Positions 56,284-64,000 of a DNA stretch of 64,000 nt are shown piece by piece. The number at the start of each line of letters is the position of its first letter. Within the stretch, counting starts at the first letter, position 1. A model generated the notes under the pieces. The model made no database searches. It was not told where the DNA came from and was given only the letters and a program-made list of their open reading frames with translations. This DNA is from Flavobacterium sp. LPB0248 (GTDB taxonomy: Bacteria; Bacteroidota; Bacteroidia; Flavobacteriales; Flavobacteriaceae), in the NCBI RefSeq assembly GCF_013388355.1, contig NZ_CP058246.1, forward strand, positions 3,162,001 through 3,226,000, in the 5' to 3' direction. The position numbers and the translations under genes are program-made.

Positions 56284-56856
56284 ATCTTGAATATACGTTT
56301 TATTACCATTTTTGTTAATGTAGTATTTACCGCCTCTTGGGCCAGTGTATACTTTTTTACCGTTGTATTCGCCAGTTACTTTGTCTGGTACAGATGGCGC
56401 TTTTTCGTTAGTTTCTTTTAAAGTTTTACTAGCTGTTTTTTTAGCAGCAGTGGCGTCTTTTTTTGTAGCGTCAGCTTTTGCGGTTGTTTTTTTAGCGTCG
56501 GCTTTGGTTTTGTCAGCTGTGCTTTTTGCTTTGTCAGCCGTTGTTTTTGCTTTATCAGATTCTACAGTAGCTTTTTTGGCATCAGCTTTAGCTTTAGCCG
56601 CTTGTTTGTCGGCAGTCTTTTTTGCTGCGTCAGCAGATTCTTTTTTGGCTTTTGTTGAAGCAGTTTTTGCATCATCAGCGGCTTTTTTAGATTTTGTGGC
56701 TTCTTTTTTTGCGTCAGCCGAAGCTTTGTCAGCACTTGCTTTCGCTTTTTTCGCCGAAGTTTCAGTTTTACTTTTCGTGGTTTTTGCAGTTGTTTCCTGA
56801 GCATAAAAATTAGAAGAGAAAGCAACCATCAAACAGAACAATACTAATTTTTTCAT
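56281..56856 (-). CDS. Lys/Ala-rich secreted protein with a PBCV-type basic adaptor motif
   Basis: 191 residues: signal peptide (1-19, VAFSSNFYAQ), a histone-H1-like low-complexity region (about 20-150) of AKAK/TKADAKK/AADDAK units, and a C-terminal 36-residue motif with YNGKKVYTGPRGGKYYINKN and GNKTYIQD. That ending matches the short basic adaptor motif first described in chlorella-virus (PBCV) proteins and found in other proteins with modular tails. It is likely periplasmic or exposed, and the Lys-rich part may bind polyanions such as LPS or nucleic acid. The opposite-strand 151-residue ORF is its Leu/Val-rich shadow. Confidence 0.82.
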   Translation of the reverse strand: MKKLVLFCLMVAFSSNFYAQETTAKTTKSKTETSAKKAKASADKASADAKKEATKSKKAADDAKTASTKAKKESADAAKKTADKQAAKAKADAKKATVESDKAKTTADKAKSTADKTKADAKKTTAKADATKKDATAAKKTASKTLKETNEKAPSVPDKVTGEYNGKKVYTGPRGGKYYINKNGNKTYIQD

Positions 56857-56919
56857 AAGGCTAAAAGTTTAAATTTCAATTAAAATTAAGCAATTTATTG
56901 TCATCTTTTTCGTGTTACA

Positions 56920-59900
56920 TTAAAAATATGCACGAAGCTGAACATTTCCTGTATGAATCGTATTTCCGGTTTCGCTTTTTCTTCCTTGATAATTTAAATT
57001 AATATCCAAAAATGACGTAATGTTCTTTTGCAGAAGCAGTTTCCAAACCAAATTTGATCCCGCTTGAAGTCCCTCGAGCATCTGAAAACCGACTGATGAA
57101 AATTCATTTCCATTAAATTTATTTTCATAAAAAGAGAATTCTCCATTAAGCGTAACTTTCTTTTCGCCTGCATAAGAAAAAGAAGTTCCGATTCTGTTTT
57201 GGTCTAAAGTTTCGTGATTTCCAATTTGATTTTTTTTGTTTTGAAGCTCATAAAAGAAATCCAATTTGGTGTTTTTCGAAAACAAATAGCTGACTTTTGG
57301 TGCCAACTGCCAACCTTGAATGTCATAATTTTTCTCAGCAAAATCTTTTGAAACCAAATCGGTTTTTATGGTTTTGGTGAAGAAATTAAATAGCCAGCTA
57401 TTTTGGTATAAATGTGTGTACTGAATTTGATGCGAATAATTCTGCACATGTTGTGAACCAACAGAGAGCAGACTCTTTCCTTTATTTATAAGATAAGAAT
57501 ACGTAACCGAATGTTTTTGTTTGCCTCGGTTATAAAATAAACTGTTTCTGAAACTCGAATTCAAACCCAAAATATTTTCTTCGGAGGAATCAAACGGATT
57601 GAGTTCTAGTTTTTCACCATCACTTTTTATCTTTCGATCCATTATAAAAGAAGTCTGGTTATAAAAATATGACAGCAGTTTTTTAAAACCTTTTTCATTT
57701 TGCCATTGCAGCGGATTCAGAGTTAAGGATTGCGAAAACTTATTTTGGTTGGTTTTTATGTAAACCTGATTCGGCAAAAATATCCTAATATAGCGTGCTT
57801 GATCTTGGTAAACGGCAACTTCAAATTCTTCCAATTCCTGAATTCCGTTTCCATTATAATCGTTCCAAGTGTAAACTCCTTGACCTGTTGGCACTTCTAC
57901 ATACGTAAATTCTTGTTGGGCAATAGTTCCCGAACTCGTTTCGTAAGCCGTTCCAATTTGCATGAACTGATTAAAAAAGCGATCGTTGTATAGAATTCTC
58001 GAATTTAAAGAAGGTTCGTTCTGTCTCGATTTATCGGTAAAATCTAAATTTCGGTAACTCGCATAAACTGCCAGATCGGTTGTTTTATTCTGAATTAGTT
58101 TTGATTTTAAATAATAAGTCTGCGAATTGTTGACATGCTGTAATAATCCGTTTTGCAAACTATCGTTGCGTCTTTGCAGAAAACCAACTTCCACAAAAAC
58201 CTTAGTGCTGTCGCCACGCCCAGTAAATACACCATATTCTGAAAATCTTTGGCTCAAAGCCGAAAACTGATTGGTAACTTTGTCTTTTTGCTGGTTGTCT
58301 TCCAATTGCATAGTCCCTCCAACCCAATTTTTCCCAAAATGATACTTGGTTCTGGTTTGGTTTCTAATGAATTTTGAAGTCGAAGCTGTAGCATCAGAAT
58401 TTAAGAAGCTTCCATTGTTTTCGATCGTCCAATTTTTTAGTTTAAATAAAGCATTTGTTGTATGTCTTGTTCCAGTGTAGCTTTCGCTAAAATCTAATTT
58501 TTCAAATTGATACGTTAACAAACCAATATTAGAGGTTTCTTTTTTCGAAAATAAATCAAAATTCAAACCCGTAACCAAAAGGCTTTGATTACCATAAAGC
58601 GTTCCCGTTAAATTCCAGTCACGGTTAAACTCAATATTATACAAACGTTCCACCGATTTAAAATTCTGCTGTACAAATTGATAATTCGCAAAAGCATCTA
58701 AATTCCAACTTCTAGAAAAAAGGCGTTTTTTAAGATTGGTTTTAAAAGCAATTCCTTCATTGTTCGAATCGTCAATGGTAGAAAACAAATTCTGATCATT
58801 ATTACTAACAGCCAATTCAAAATCAACCAATGTTTTTTCATCAGGATTATATTTTCCTAAAAACGTTGCCACTTGAAGTTTCATTGGCGCAACAAGCTGA
58901 ACAATTGGTTCATAATTTCCCTGTGGAATTCCGTTAACTGGTTCGACATATTGATAAATACGTTCAACAGAATTATTGTTTTGAATGATATAATTTCCTG
59001 CATTTGCACCAACCTGACTAAATCGAACATTGTACAAAACATCGGCAGGATTATTCGAATATTCGTAAACTTCAATCGAATTAATCAGTGTCTTTTTATA
59101 CAAGATTTTATTCTCGGCATAAGTGTCTTCGTAAGCAGAAGGCGCTTTCATCAAATTGACATCATCGCCTGCTTGACTTAAAATCTGAACCTGTTCTGGA
59201 GAAAGATTTTGCTGTAAAGGCTGATTTTTCATATCATTTTCAGAATACAAATAACCGCCAAAGCTCCAGTTTTTGTTTTCGTGAGTTGCACCTGCATATG
59301 TTACAAGACGATTGTAATTTCGTTCAGAATATTGGTATTCCACATTAATACGCATTTCCGAAGTAATGGTAAAAAGCGACGTAAAGACAATTTCTCCTGC
59401 ATTATAATCGATAACATAATCGTTGTTTTCGCCTCTTTTTAATAAAACGCCATTTACATAAACTCGCTCCGAACCCGAAATTACCAAAACATACAATTCG
59501 CCATTTTGCCCTTTTAGTTTATACGGACCCTGATTTCCTTCCTGACCTGTAAACGTGCTTTTGGCATATTGGCCTTTTACAAAAGCAACCGAAGCAAAAA
59601 CGTTGGTTTTGCTTTTTTCGGTATCAAAATCAAAGTTGGCAGAAAGTCCCTGAACTTTTTTATTAAAGCCCAAAAATTGAGTTTTCCTGTTCTCTAAAAA
59701 GACATCGCCGGCGCGAATGTTCCAATCATCGCTAAAAAGTTCGATAAAAATATTATCAAATTGATCAAGTTTCTGTGAATAGCCGCCATCTTGCAGCGGA
59801 ATATTATTGTCTTGAAGTGAAGCCCTTAAACTCACTTTGTCTGAAATCTTTCCTGTAATTTGTAAATCTAAATTGGAGTTTAGAACCGTACTCTGATTAT

Positions 59901-60354
59901 TACCAACCGTAACACCACGCGTAATACTTCCAGAAGTTTCAAGACCGTCAAAAGGAGTTACTTTTTTTGCATTTGAATTATTGTCGATTCGGTATAATTT
60001 GTCTGATCCAACATCGCCGCTTACAATCTGATCCGATTTGTAAAGGCTGTATTCTCTAGTTAAAAGATCTGGATAATTAAGATAATTGACAATTAACGTA
60101 TCTGAAACCGATTGGAAATTTTCATTTAAGAGTAAATATCCTTTTTGAAAATCGACTTTATAAGAAGTAGAATCGATTGGTTGGTTTTTTGTATTTAAGA
60201 TTTCAAAAAATCCAGAGTTGATGGCAACTTTTTCAAGGCGAATAGTGTCTTTTGAAACCATTACTTTTTTGGTTTTGTACAGTGATTCAGTTTCCTGAGC
60301 CTGAAGCGCAGAAAACCAGAAGAAAACCGTCAAAAACAGTAATTTTTTCAACAT
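56920..60354 (-). CDS. Large SprA-like outer-membrane protein
   Basis: 1144 residues: signal peptide (1-20, SALQAQ), a short N-terminal domain, and long beta-rich sequence in which GLETSGSITRGVTVGNNQSTVLNSNLDLQITGKISDKVSLRASLQDNNIPLQDGGYSQKLDQFDNIFIEL resembles, from memory, the repeated segments of SprA, the T9SS translocon pore. A GPYKLKGQNGELYVLVISGSERVYVNGVLLKRGENNDYVIDY segment is also in the SprA style. It is less than half the length of SprA (about 2,400 aa) and has no T9SS tail. It is therefore probably a SprA-related outer-membrane protein, not SprA. Downstream of a DUF5808 gene, divergent from the AraC-type regulator. Confidence 0.75.
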   Translation of the reverse strand: MLKKLLFLTVFFWFSALQAQETESLYKTKKVMVSKDTIRLEKVAINSGFFEILNTKNQPIDSTSYKVDFQKGYLLLNENFQSVSDTLIVNYLNYPDLLTREYSLYKSDQIVSGDVGSDKLYRIDNNSNAKKVTPFDGLETSGSITRGVTVGNNQSTVLNSNLDLQITGKISDKVSLRASLQDNNIPLQDGGYSQKLDQFDNIFIELFSDDWNIRAGDVFLENRKTQFLGFNKKVQGLSANFDFDTEKSKTNVFASVAFVKGQYAKSTFTGQEGNQGPYKLKGQNGELYVLVISGSERVYVNGVLLKRGENNDYVIDYNAGEIVFTSLFTITSEMRINVEYQYSERNYNRLVTYAGATHENKNWSFGGYLYSENDMKNQPLQQNLSPEQVQILSQAGDDVNLMKAPSAYEDTYAENKILYKKTLINSIEVYEYSNNPADVLYNVRFSQVGANAGNYIIQNNNSVERIYQYVEPVNGIPQGNYEPIVQLVAPMKLQVATFLGKYNPDEKTLVDFELAVSNNDQNLFSTIDDSNNEGIAFKTNLKKRLFSRSWNLDAFANYQFVQQNFKSVERLYNIEFNRDWNLTGTLYGNQSLLVTGLNFDLFSKKETSNIGLLTYQFEKLDFSESYTGTRHTTNALFKLKNWTIENNGSFLNSDATASTSKFIRNQTRTKYHFGKNWVGGTMQLEDNQQKDKVTNQFSALSQRFSEYGVFTGRGDSTKVFVEVGFLQRRNDSLQNGLLQHVNNSQTYYLKSKLIQNKTTDLAVYASYRNLDFTDKSRQNEPSLNSRILYNDRFFNQFMQIGTAYETSSGTIAQQEFTYVEVPTGQGVYTWNDYNGNGIQELEEFEVAVYQDQARYIRIFLPNQVYIKTNQNKFSQSLTLNPLQWQNEKGFKKLLSYFYNQTSFIMDRKIKSDGEKLELNPFDSSEENILGLNSSFRNSLFYNRGKQKHSVTYSYLINKGKSLLSVGSQHVQNYSHQIQYTHLYQNSWLFNFFTKTIKTDLVSKDFAEKNYDIQGWQLAPKVSYLFSKNTKLDFFYELQNKKNQIGNHETLDQNRIGTSFSYAGEKKVTLNGEFSFYENKFNGNEFSSVGFQMLEGLQAGSNLVWKLLLQKNITSFLDINLNYQGRKSETGNTIHTGNVQLRAYF

Positions 60355-60444
60355 AAATACTCTAACTCTAAAAAGTCAAAAGTAGTATTTATAATTGTGA
60401 ATTGCAGTGTAGGTTATTTTAGATTTATTGGTCAATAGTATATC

Positions 60445-60672
60445 TTATCTTCCATTTTTAATAAAAGCCAAAATTATCAAAACAAAGAACGCGATGATTA
60501 TAATGAAAATAGGATTTGCATAATTGGCATGCCATCCAAATTCACTTATTCTTTTTGGAAAATAAGATCTTTTGTCTTTTGGATTGTAATAAAACATTCC
60601 CCAAATCCAATTATCGGGATCATTTTCCCATTGGTTTTTAGTTTCTTCGCTTGGATCGTTTATGTTTTTCAT
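60445..60672 (-). CDS. Small membrane protein, DUF5808-like
   Basis: 75 residues: an acidic N-terminus, the patch NWIWGMFYYNPKDKRSYFPKRISEFGWHANYANP, and one C-terminal TM helix (IFIIIIAFFVLIILAFI). The W-G-x-F-Y-x-N-P/PKR/G-W-x-x-N-x-A-N-P pattern is typical of DUF5808. Function unknown. Same strand as and upstream of the SprA-like gene, 90 bp apart. Confidence 0.8.
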   Translation of the reverse strand: MKNINDPSEETKNQWENDPDNWIWGMFYYNPKDKRSYFPKRISEFGWHANYANPIFIIIIAFFVLIILAFIKNGR

Positions 60673-60732
60673 AATTCATGGAATTATTTGGCTGTTATAA
60701 AGTTAATTAATTTCCATTTAAAAATAATATTT

Positions 60733-60740
60733 TAGCTTTG
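60733..60740 (+). promoter_or_regulatory. Candidate -7 element for the AraC-type regulator
   Basis: TAGCTTTG, 25 nt before the ATG; fits TAnnTTTG. Confidence 0.5.
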
Positions 60741-60764
60741 TTTAGGATATAATCAATTTAAATT

Positions 60765-61823
60765 ATGGATACTAGTAAAGAACTTCTATTCTTTTTTAGT
60801 GCTTTAGGAGCTTTCAACGGAATTATTCTCGGAGTGTATTTTTTCTTTTTTACCAAGAAAAAATACCTGACGAATTATTTTCTGGGTGCACTTTTATTTG
60901 CGCTAAGTATCCGAATTGCAAAATCTGTATTTGTTTATTTTCATCCCGAACTACCAAAAATGTATCTTCAGTTTGGACTTACAGCTTGTTTTTTCATCGG
61001 ACCTTGTTTGTATTATTTTATTAAATCGGCAGTCGATGAAGTTCAGATAATGCCCAAATCATGGAAATTTATTCTAGCATTTTGGGGAACATTAATCGTT
61101 GCTGTCGGCATTTTGTATCCGTATGAAGTATACCCGAAACTTTGGGGAGGCTTTTTTATAAGAATCATTTATTTTCAATGGTTTGTTTATATTGTATTTG
61201 CGGGTTACGAACTTCGCAAAGTGCTAAGAAAAATCTTGATTAGAAAAGAAAAAACAACTCCGTCAGAAATGTGGTTCGGAATGTTGTTTTTGGGTAATTT
61301 TCTCTTATTTCTATTTTACTTCTTGGCAATTATGGGAGCATCTGCAGCAACTTACATAAGTGGTGCAGTTGTTTTTTCGTTTATTTTATATTTAGGAATT
61401 TCAATTCTTTTGTACAGAAAGAAAACAGACGACTTGTTTTTATTGAACGGAAAGATTTCGAGTAAAAAAATAGATTCGGAAGAAGCATTACTTTGGTCAG
61501 AAAAACTGGAAAAGGTTATGTCTGAAAAAAGTTTGTATAAAAATCCAAACTTGACACTTCAAGATCTGTCTCAAGAAATTAATATCTCAAGCCATCAATT
61601 ATCACAGTTTCTGAATAATAATTTAGGAAAGAATTTTACCAGTTATGTAAATGAATTTAGAATCAACGAAGCTTGTAAAATTATCACTTCTTCAGATAAA
61701 TTAACTTTAGAATCTGTTGGTTATGATGTTGGTTTTAATTCTAAATCAACTTTTTTCACAGCATTCAAAAAACATACGGGAACTACGCCGCTTAACTATC
61801 AACTTCAGGCCTTACAGTCCTAA
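60765..61823 (+). CDS. Membrane-anchored AraC-family regulator (7TM plus helix-turn-helix)
   Basis: 352 residues: about seven TM helices in the first 220 residues (for example LLFFFSALGAFNGIILGVYFFFF, FGLTACFFIGPCLYYFI, FILAFWGTLIVAVGILYPY, FGMLFLGNFLLFLFYFLAIMGASAA) and a C-terminal AraC/XylS domain (about 250-350; NLTLQDLSQEINISSHQLSQFLNNNLGKNFTSYVNEFRINEACKII...VGYDVGFNSKSTFFTAFKKHTGTTP). It resembles one-component membrane sensors in Bacteroidota. It lies 115 bp upstream of an outer-membrane receptor gene, its most likely target. Confidence 0.92.
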   Translation: MDTSKELLFFFSALGAFNGIILGVYFFFFTKKKYLTNYFLGALLFALSIRIAKSVFVYFHPELPKMYLQFGLTACFFIGPCLYYFIKSAVDEVQIMPKSWKFILAFWGTLIVAVGILYPYEVYPKLWGGFFIRIIYFQWFVYIVFAGYELRKVLRKILIRKEKTTPSEMWFGMLFLGNFLLFLFYFLAIMGASAATYISGAVVFSFILYLGISILLYRKKTDDLFLLNGKISSKKIDSEEALLWSEKLEKVMSEKSLYKNPNLTLQDLSQEINISSHQLSQFLNNNLGKNFTSYVNEFRINEACKIITSSDKLTLESVGYDVGFNSKSTFFTAFKKHTGTTPLNYQLQALQS

Positions 61824-61938
61824 ACAGGGTATTAATTTATAAATCCGTACTCCTGATTTCACTTTTTGGAATCTCATTTATTGATTTTCAGAAGACTTTT
61901 GTTCTAAATAAAAGTCAAACTGCTAATTGCTAAAGTTT

Positions 61939-64000
61939 ATGAGATTTCAAAAATTGGTTATCATTTATGTTTTTTTTCTGGTCTTTTTATCAATAGAGAT
62001 AAAAGCACAACGCATAAAAAAAGTTACAGATAAAAGTCATTATAGTGATGATGTACTCTTCGGAAAGTTACTAAAGCCTGCTCAAGATACTCTAATCATT
62101 AAAGAGAAAGAAAATGAAAAAGAGAAAGAGCACAATGCGTTAAATGAAGTGGTTGTAAAAAGCCAACCTTCATTATTAAAATATGGAGCCAACGGAAATA
62201 TTGATGTCAATGTAAACGGAACCGTCTTGGCAACCAGCAGTTCGGTAAACGAATTGTTGGGAAGAGTGCCAAATGTTGTGGTTGCCGACGGTGAAATCAG
62301 TGTTGTTGGAAAAGGGGAAGCCATTATTTATCTCAACGGAGTTTTGATTAATTACGAACGTTTTGCTGCTATTCCCGTTTCGCAGATTCAGAAGGTCGAA
62401 GTCATTTCTAATCCTTCTGCGAGATACGATGCCGAAGGAAAAGCGGTCATCAATATCATAACCAAAAAAAAAAGTGAAAGCGGTGTAATGGGAACTGTTA
62501 ATCAGCATGTAACCGTTTCTAAATTTGGAGGAACGAGTTATAACACGCTTTTTGATTTTAGTTATTCTAAAGGAAAATTCTCGTTTGTCACCAATTATGG
62601 ATTGCAATTAGGAAGAAACCGCGAATTACTGTATACAACCCGAACACGCCCAAATCCTGATGATTATATGAAATCGGAATTGACAACGGATTGGAAAAGG
62701 AGATTTAACAATTATTCTAATTTTGGATTCGGGCTTCAATATAGTTTTTCTCCAAATAATTATATTTCATTGGCATACAGTGGCAATGTGAATGATTTGG
62801 GCGGAATTACAGAAAGCAGGAATACGATAACTAATAATTCAGGAAAAAGTTTTTATGCCACAGATGTTGATCGAAATGATGTTTTGTTAAATCAGTTTGT
62901 CAATTTGAATTATAATTGGACAACGGCTAAAGGCTCGACACTATTTATTGGATCGCAATTTTCGAATTACAATCAGACCATACGAGATTTTATTGACGAA
63001 AATAGTGAGATTGAGGAAACAGATTCGAAGAGATATTTAAAGAATAATGTGGGAAGCCGAATTAATATAATTGCAGTTCAAGCCGATTATTCGAAGAAAA
63101 TAGATGAAAAAACAAAACTAGAAATAGGAGCGAAATTTAGTCACGCAACGATAAACTCTGGAACAGATTTTTTAATTTCTGATGATGAAATAAATTTTGA
63201 GTTGGATAACGAACTTTCGAGTGATTTTGAGTACAACGAAAATATTGCAGCAGCTTACTTTAATTATATCGGAACATTGAACGAAAAAGTCAATTTTTCT
63301 CTTGGTGTACGAGGGGAAAAAACAAGTTACGATTTATTTACAAATGCTAACGGAATTCAGAAGTTTGATAAATCGTACGGTAATTTTTTTCCAAACGTGC
63401 TTTTAAATTTTAATCTTTCAGAAGATTGGAAAGGGCATTTCTCGTATGTTTCCAGAATTACAAGACCTAGATATCAGGCTCTAAATCCTTATGTGATTTA
63501 TCAGGATCCGTTTACGACAATTGAAGGAAATCCTAATCTGCTTCCAGAAAAAACACATGCTTTTGAAATAGGTTCTATGTATAAAAAGTTCGATTTTAAA
63601 GTTGGCTATACTTATAAAATTGATCCCATTTCGGCAGCGGCTTTGCGCGGAGATACGCCAAACAGCTACATATTAAGAGCATTGAATCTTGATAAAGGCC
63701 ATACTTTTTTTACTTCGCTTTCTAGATCTTTCAATTACAAATGGTGGAATTCTGTTAATACAGCGAGCATTACCTGGCAGAAATCGGTAGACAATTATTA
63801 TGCATTTGCGTTTAGTCCTGTAGAACCTCAGATCTATTTATATACTAATAATACATTTACGATTCCTAAACTTTTTAAACTCCAACTTTTGGCTTGGTAT
63901 TTAAGCGATAGAAGTTATGGATTGGGAAGTGAAAATGGCCGTTCGACCGTAACTTTAGGAATAGAGAGAAACTTTTTTAAAGATGCGTTAAAACTTAATT
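61939..64000 (+). CDS. Outer-membrane beta-barrel receptor, cut by the window end
   Basis: Open from the ATG at 61939 to the window edge (687 codons seen, no stop). Signal peptide (VFFLVFLSIEIKAQ), a Lys/Glu-rich linker (about 55-68), plug domain (LNEVVVKSQPSLLKYGANGNIDVNV...LLGRVPNVVV...IIYLNGVLINYERFAAIPVSQIQKVEVISNPSARYDAEG...INIITKK) and barrel strands such as LNPYVIYQDPFTTIEGNPNLLPEKTHAFEIG. This is the 'outer membrane beta-barrel protein family' (pfam14905) type of TonB-linked receptor lacking a carboxypeptidase-regulatory domain. Likely controlled by the adjacent AraC-type regulator. Confidence 0.88.
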   Translation, partial: MRFQKLVIIYVFFLVFLSIEIKAQRIKKVTDKSHYSDDVLFGKLLKPAQDTLIIKEKENEKEKEHNALNEVVVKSQPSLLKYGANGNIDVNVNGTVLATSSSVNELLGRVPNVVVADGEISVVGKGEAIIYLNGVLINYERFAAIPVSQIQKVEVISNPSARYDAEGKAVINIITKKKSESGVMGTVNQHVTVSKFGGTSYNTLFDFSYSKGKFSFVTNYGLQLGRNRELLYTTRTRPNPDDYMKSELTTDWKRRFNNYSNFGFGLQYSFSPNNYISLAYSGNVNDLGGITESRNTITNNSGKSFYATDVDRNDVLLNQFVNLNYNWTTAKGSTLFIGSQFSNYNQTIRDFIDENSEIEETDSKRYLKNNVGSRINIIAVQADYSKKIDEKTKLEIGAKFSHATINSGTDFLISDDEINFELDNELSSDFEYNENIAAAYFNYIGTLNEKVNFSLGVRGEKTSYDLFTNANGIQKFDKSYGNFFPNVLLNFNLSEDWKGHFSYVSRITRPRYQALNPYVIYQDPFTTIEGNPNLLPEKTHAFEIGSMYKKFDFKVGYTYKIDPISAAALRGDTPNSYILRALNLDKGHTFFTSLSRSFNYKWWNSVNTASITWQKSVDNYYAFAFSPVEPQIYLYTNNTFTIPKLFKLQLLAWYLSDRSYGLGSENGRSTVTLGIERNFFKDALKLN

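Noticed and set aside
56345..56800. 151-codon hydrophobic + strand ORF
   Set aside because: Complement of the Lys/Ala repeats of the gene 56281-56856; alternating Ala/Val/Phe runs are the expected antisense product and not a real membrane protein.
1..64000. tRNA, rRNA, transposase, prophage or secondary-metabolite genes
   Set aside because: No cloverleaf or rRNA sequence, transposase motif, phage structural protein or large synthase module was recognised on either strand.

Overview
The window is a stretch of chromosome from a Bacteroidota bacterium, most likely a Flavobacterium. Several things point there: low-GC coding sequence, promoters of the Bacteroidetes type (TTTG, then 19-20 nt, then TAnnTTTG), TonB-dependent receptors and SusC-like plugs, a type IX secretion (T9SS) sorting domain, a large SprA-like outer-membrane protein, and lineage-specific families such as DUF4271, DUF4296, DUF3098 and DUF5686. 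I saw no rRNA or tRNA gene, transposase, prophage or CRISPR array. Most of the window is housekeeping chromosome with small accessory islands.

Layout. 1-13.8 kb: rsmI, a Glu-rich protein, tdk, rpoN, asnS, an RND/MMPL exporter, a LytS/LytTR two-component pair and a CPA2 antiporter. 14-22.6 kb: a DUF5686 outer-membrane protein, pyrH-frr, a thioredoxin-fold protein, a tiny ORF with its own terminator, and the operon ftsX-DUF3098-uppP-truB. 22.8-26.4 kb: a three-gene cluster of ModE-type regulator, TonB-dependent receptor and molybdopterin-domain lipoprotein. 26.6-35.8 kb: leuS, a secreted hydrolase/ECF sigma/membrane protein operon, an MmpS-like lipoprotein divergent from a TPR histidine kinase and NarL regulator, and a zinc metallopeptidase. 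36-46.6 kb: an AsnC regulator, DUF4271-hemD, a glycosyltransferase-pyrC-DUF4296 operon, an epimerase, a beta-barrel protein, tyrS, a LuxE-like ligase and a T9SS-tail mini-protein. 46.8-54.6 kb: a probable phosphate island with lipoprotein, TonB receptor, PhoB-like regulator, PhoR-like kinase and OprO/OprP-like porin. 54.7-64 kb: a MurG-like glycosyltransferase, a Lys/Ala-rich secreted protein, a 1144-residue SprA-like protein, a 7TM AraC regulator and a receptor cut off by the window end.

The strongest new signals are regulatory. (1) Upstream of the ModE-type operon lies a perfect 9-6-9 palindrome with the architecture of a ModE box, suggesting a molybdenum- or tungsten-responsive outer-membrane uptake system. 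(2) The porin, TonB receptor and lipoprotein promoters all carry TTAAC/TTAAT-type heptamers at 11-bp period, each with one heptamer ending exactly 20 nt before the -7 element. This is the geometry expected of a Pho box and would join three transcription units into one regulon under the neighbouring PhoB/PhoR pair. (3) An 18-bp palindrome plus a spare half-site lies between the MmpS-like lipoprotein and the TPR kinase. (4) A 45-bp near-copy of the tyrS promoter sits 1.5 kb upstream, so direct repeats bracket the beta-barrel gene.

Intergenic regions are rich in repeats: REP-like hairpins, tandem arrays of an 8-bp word (TTAGNACC type) at five places, and long inverted repeats made of iterated short words. 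Functional calls rest on reading the sequence and on remembered family features; no database search was run.
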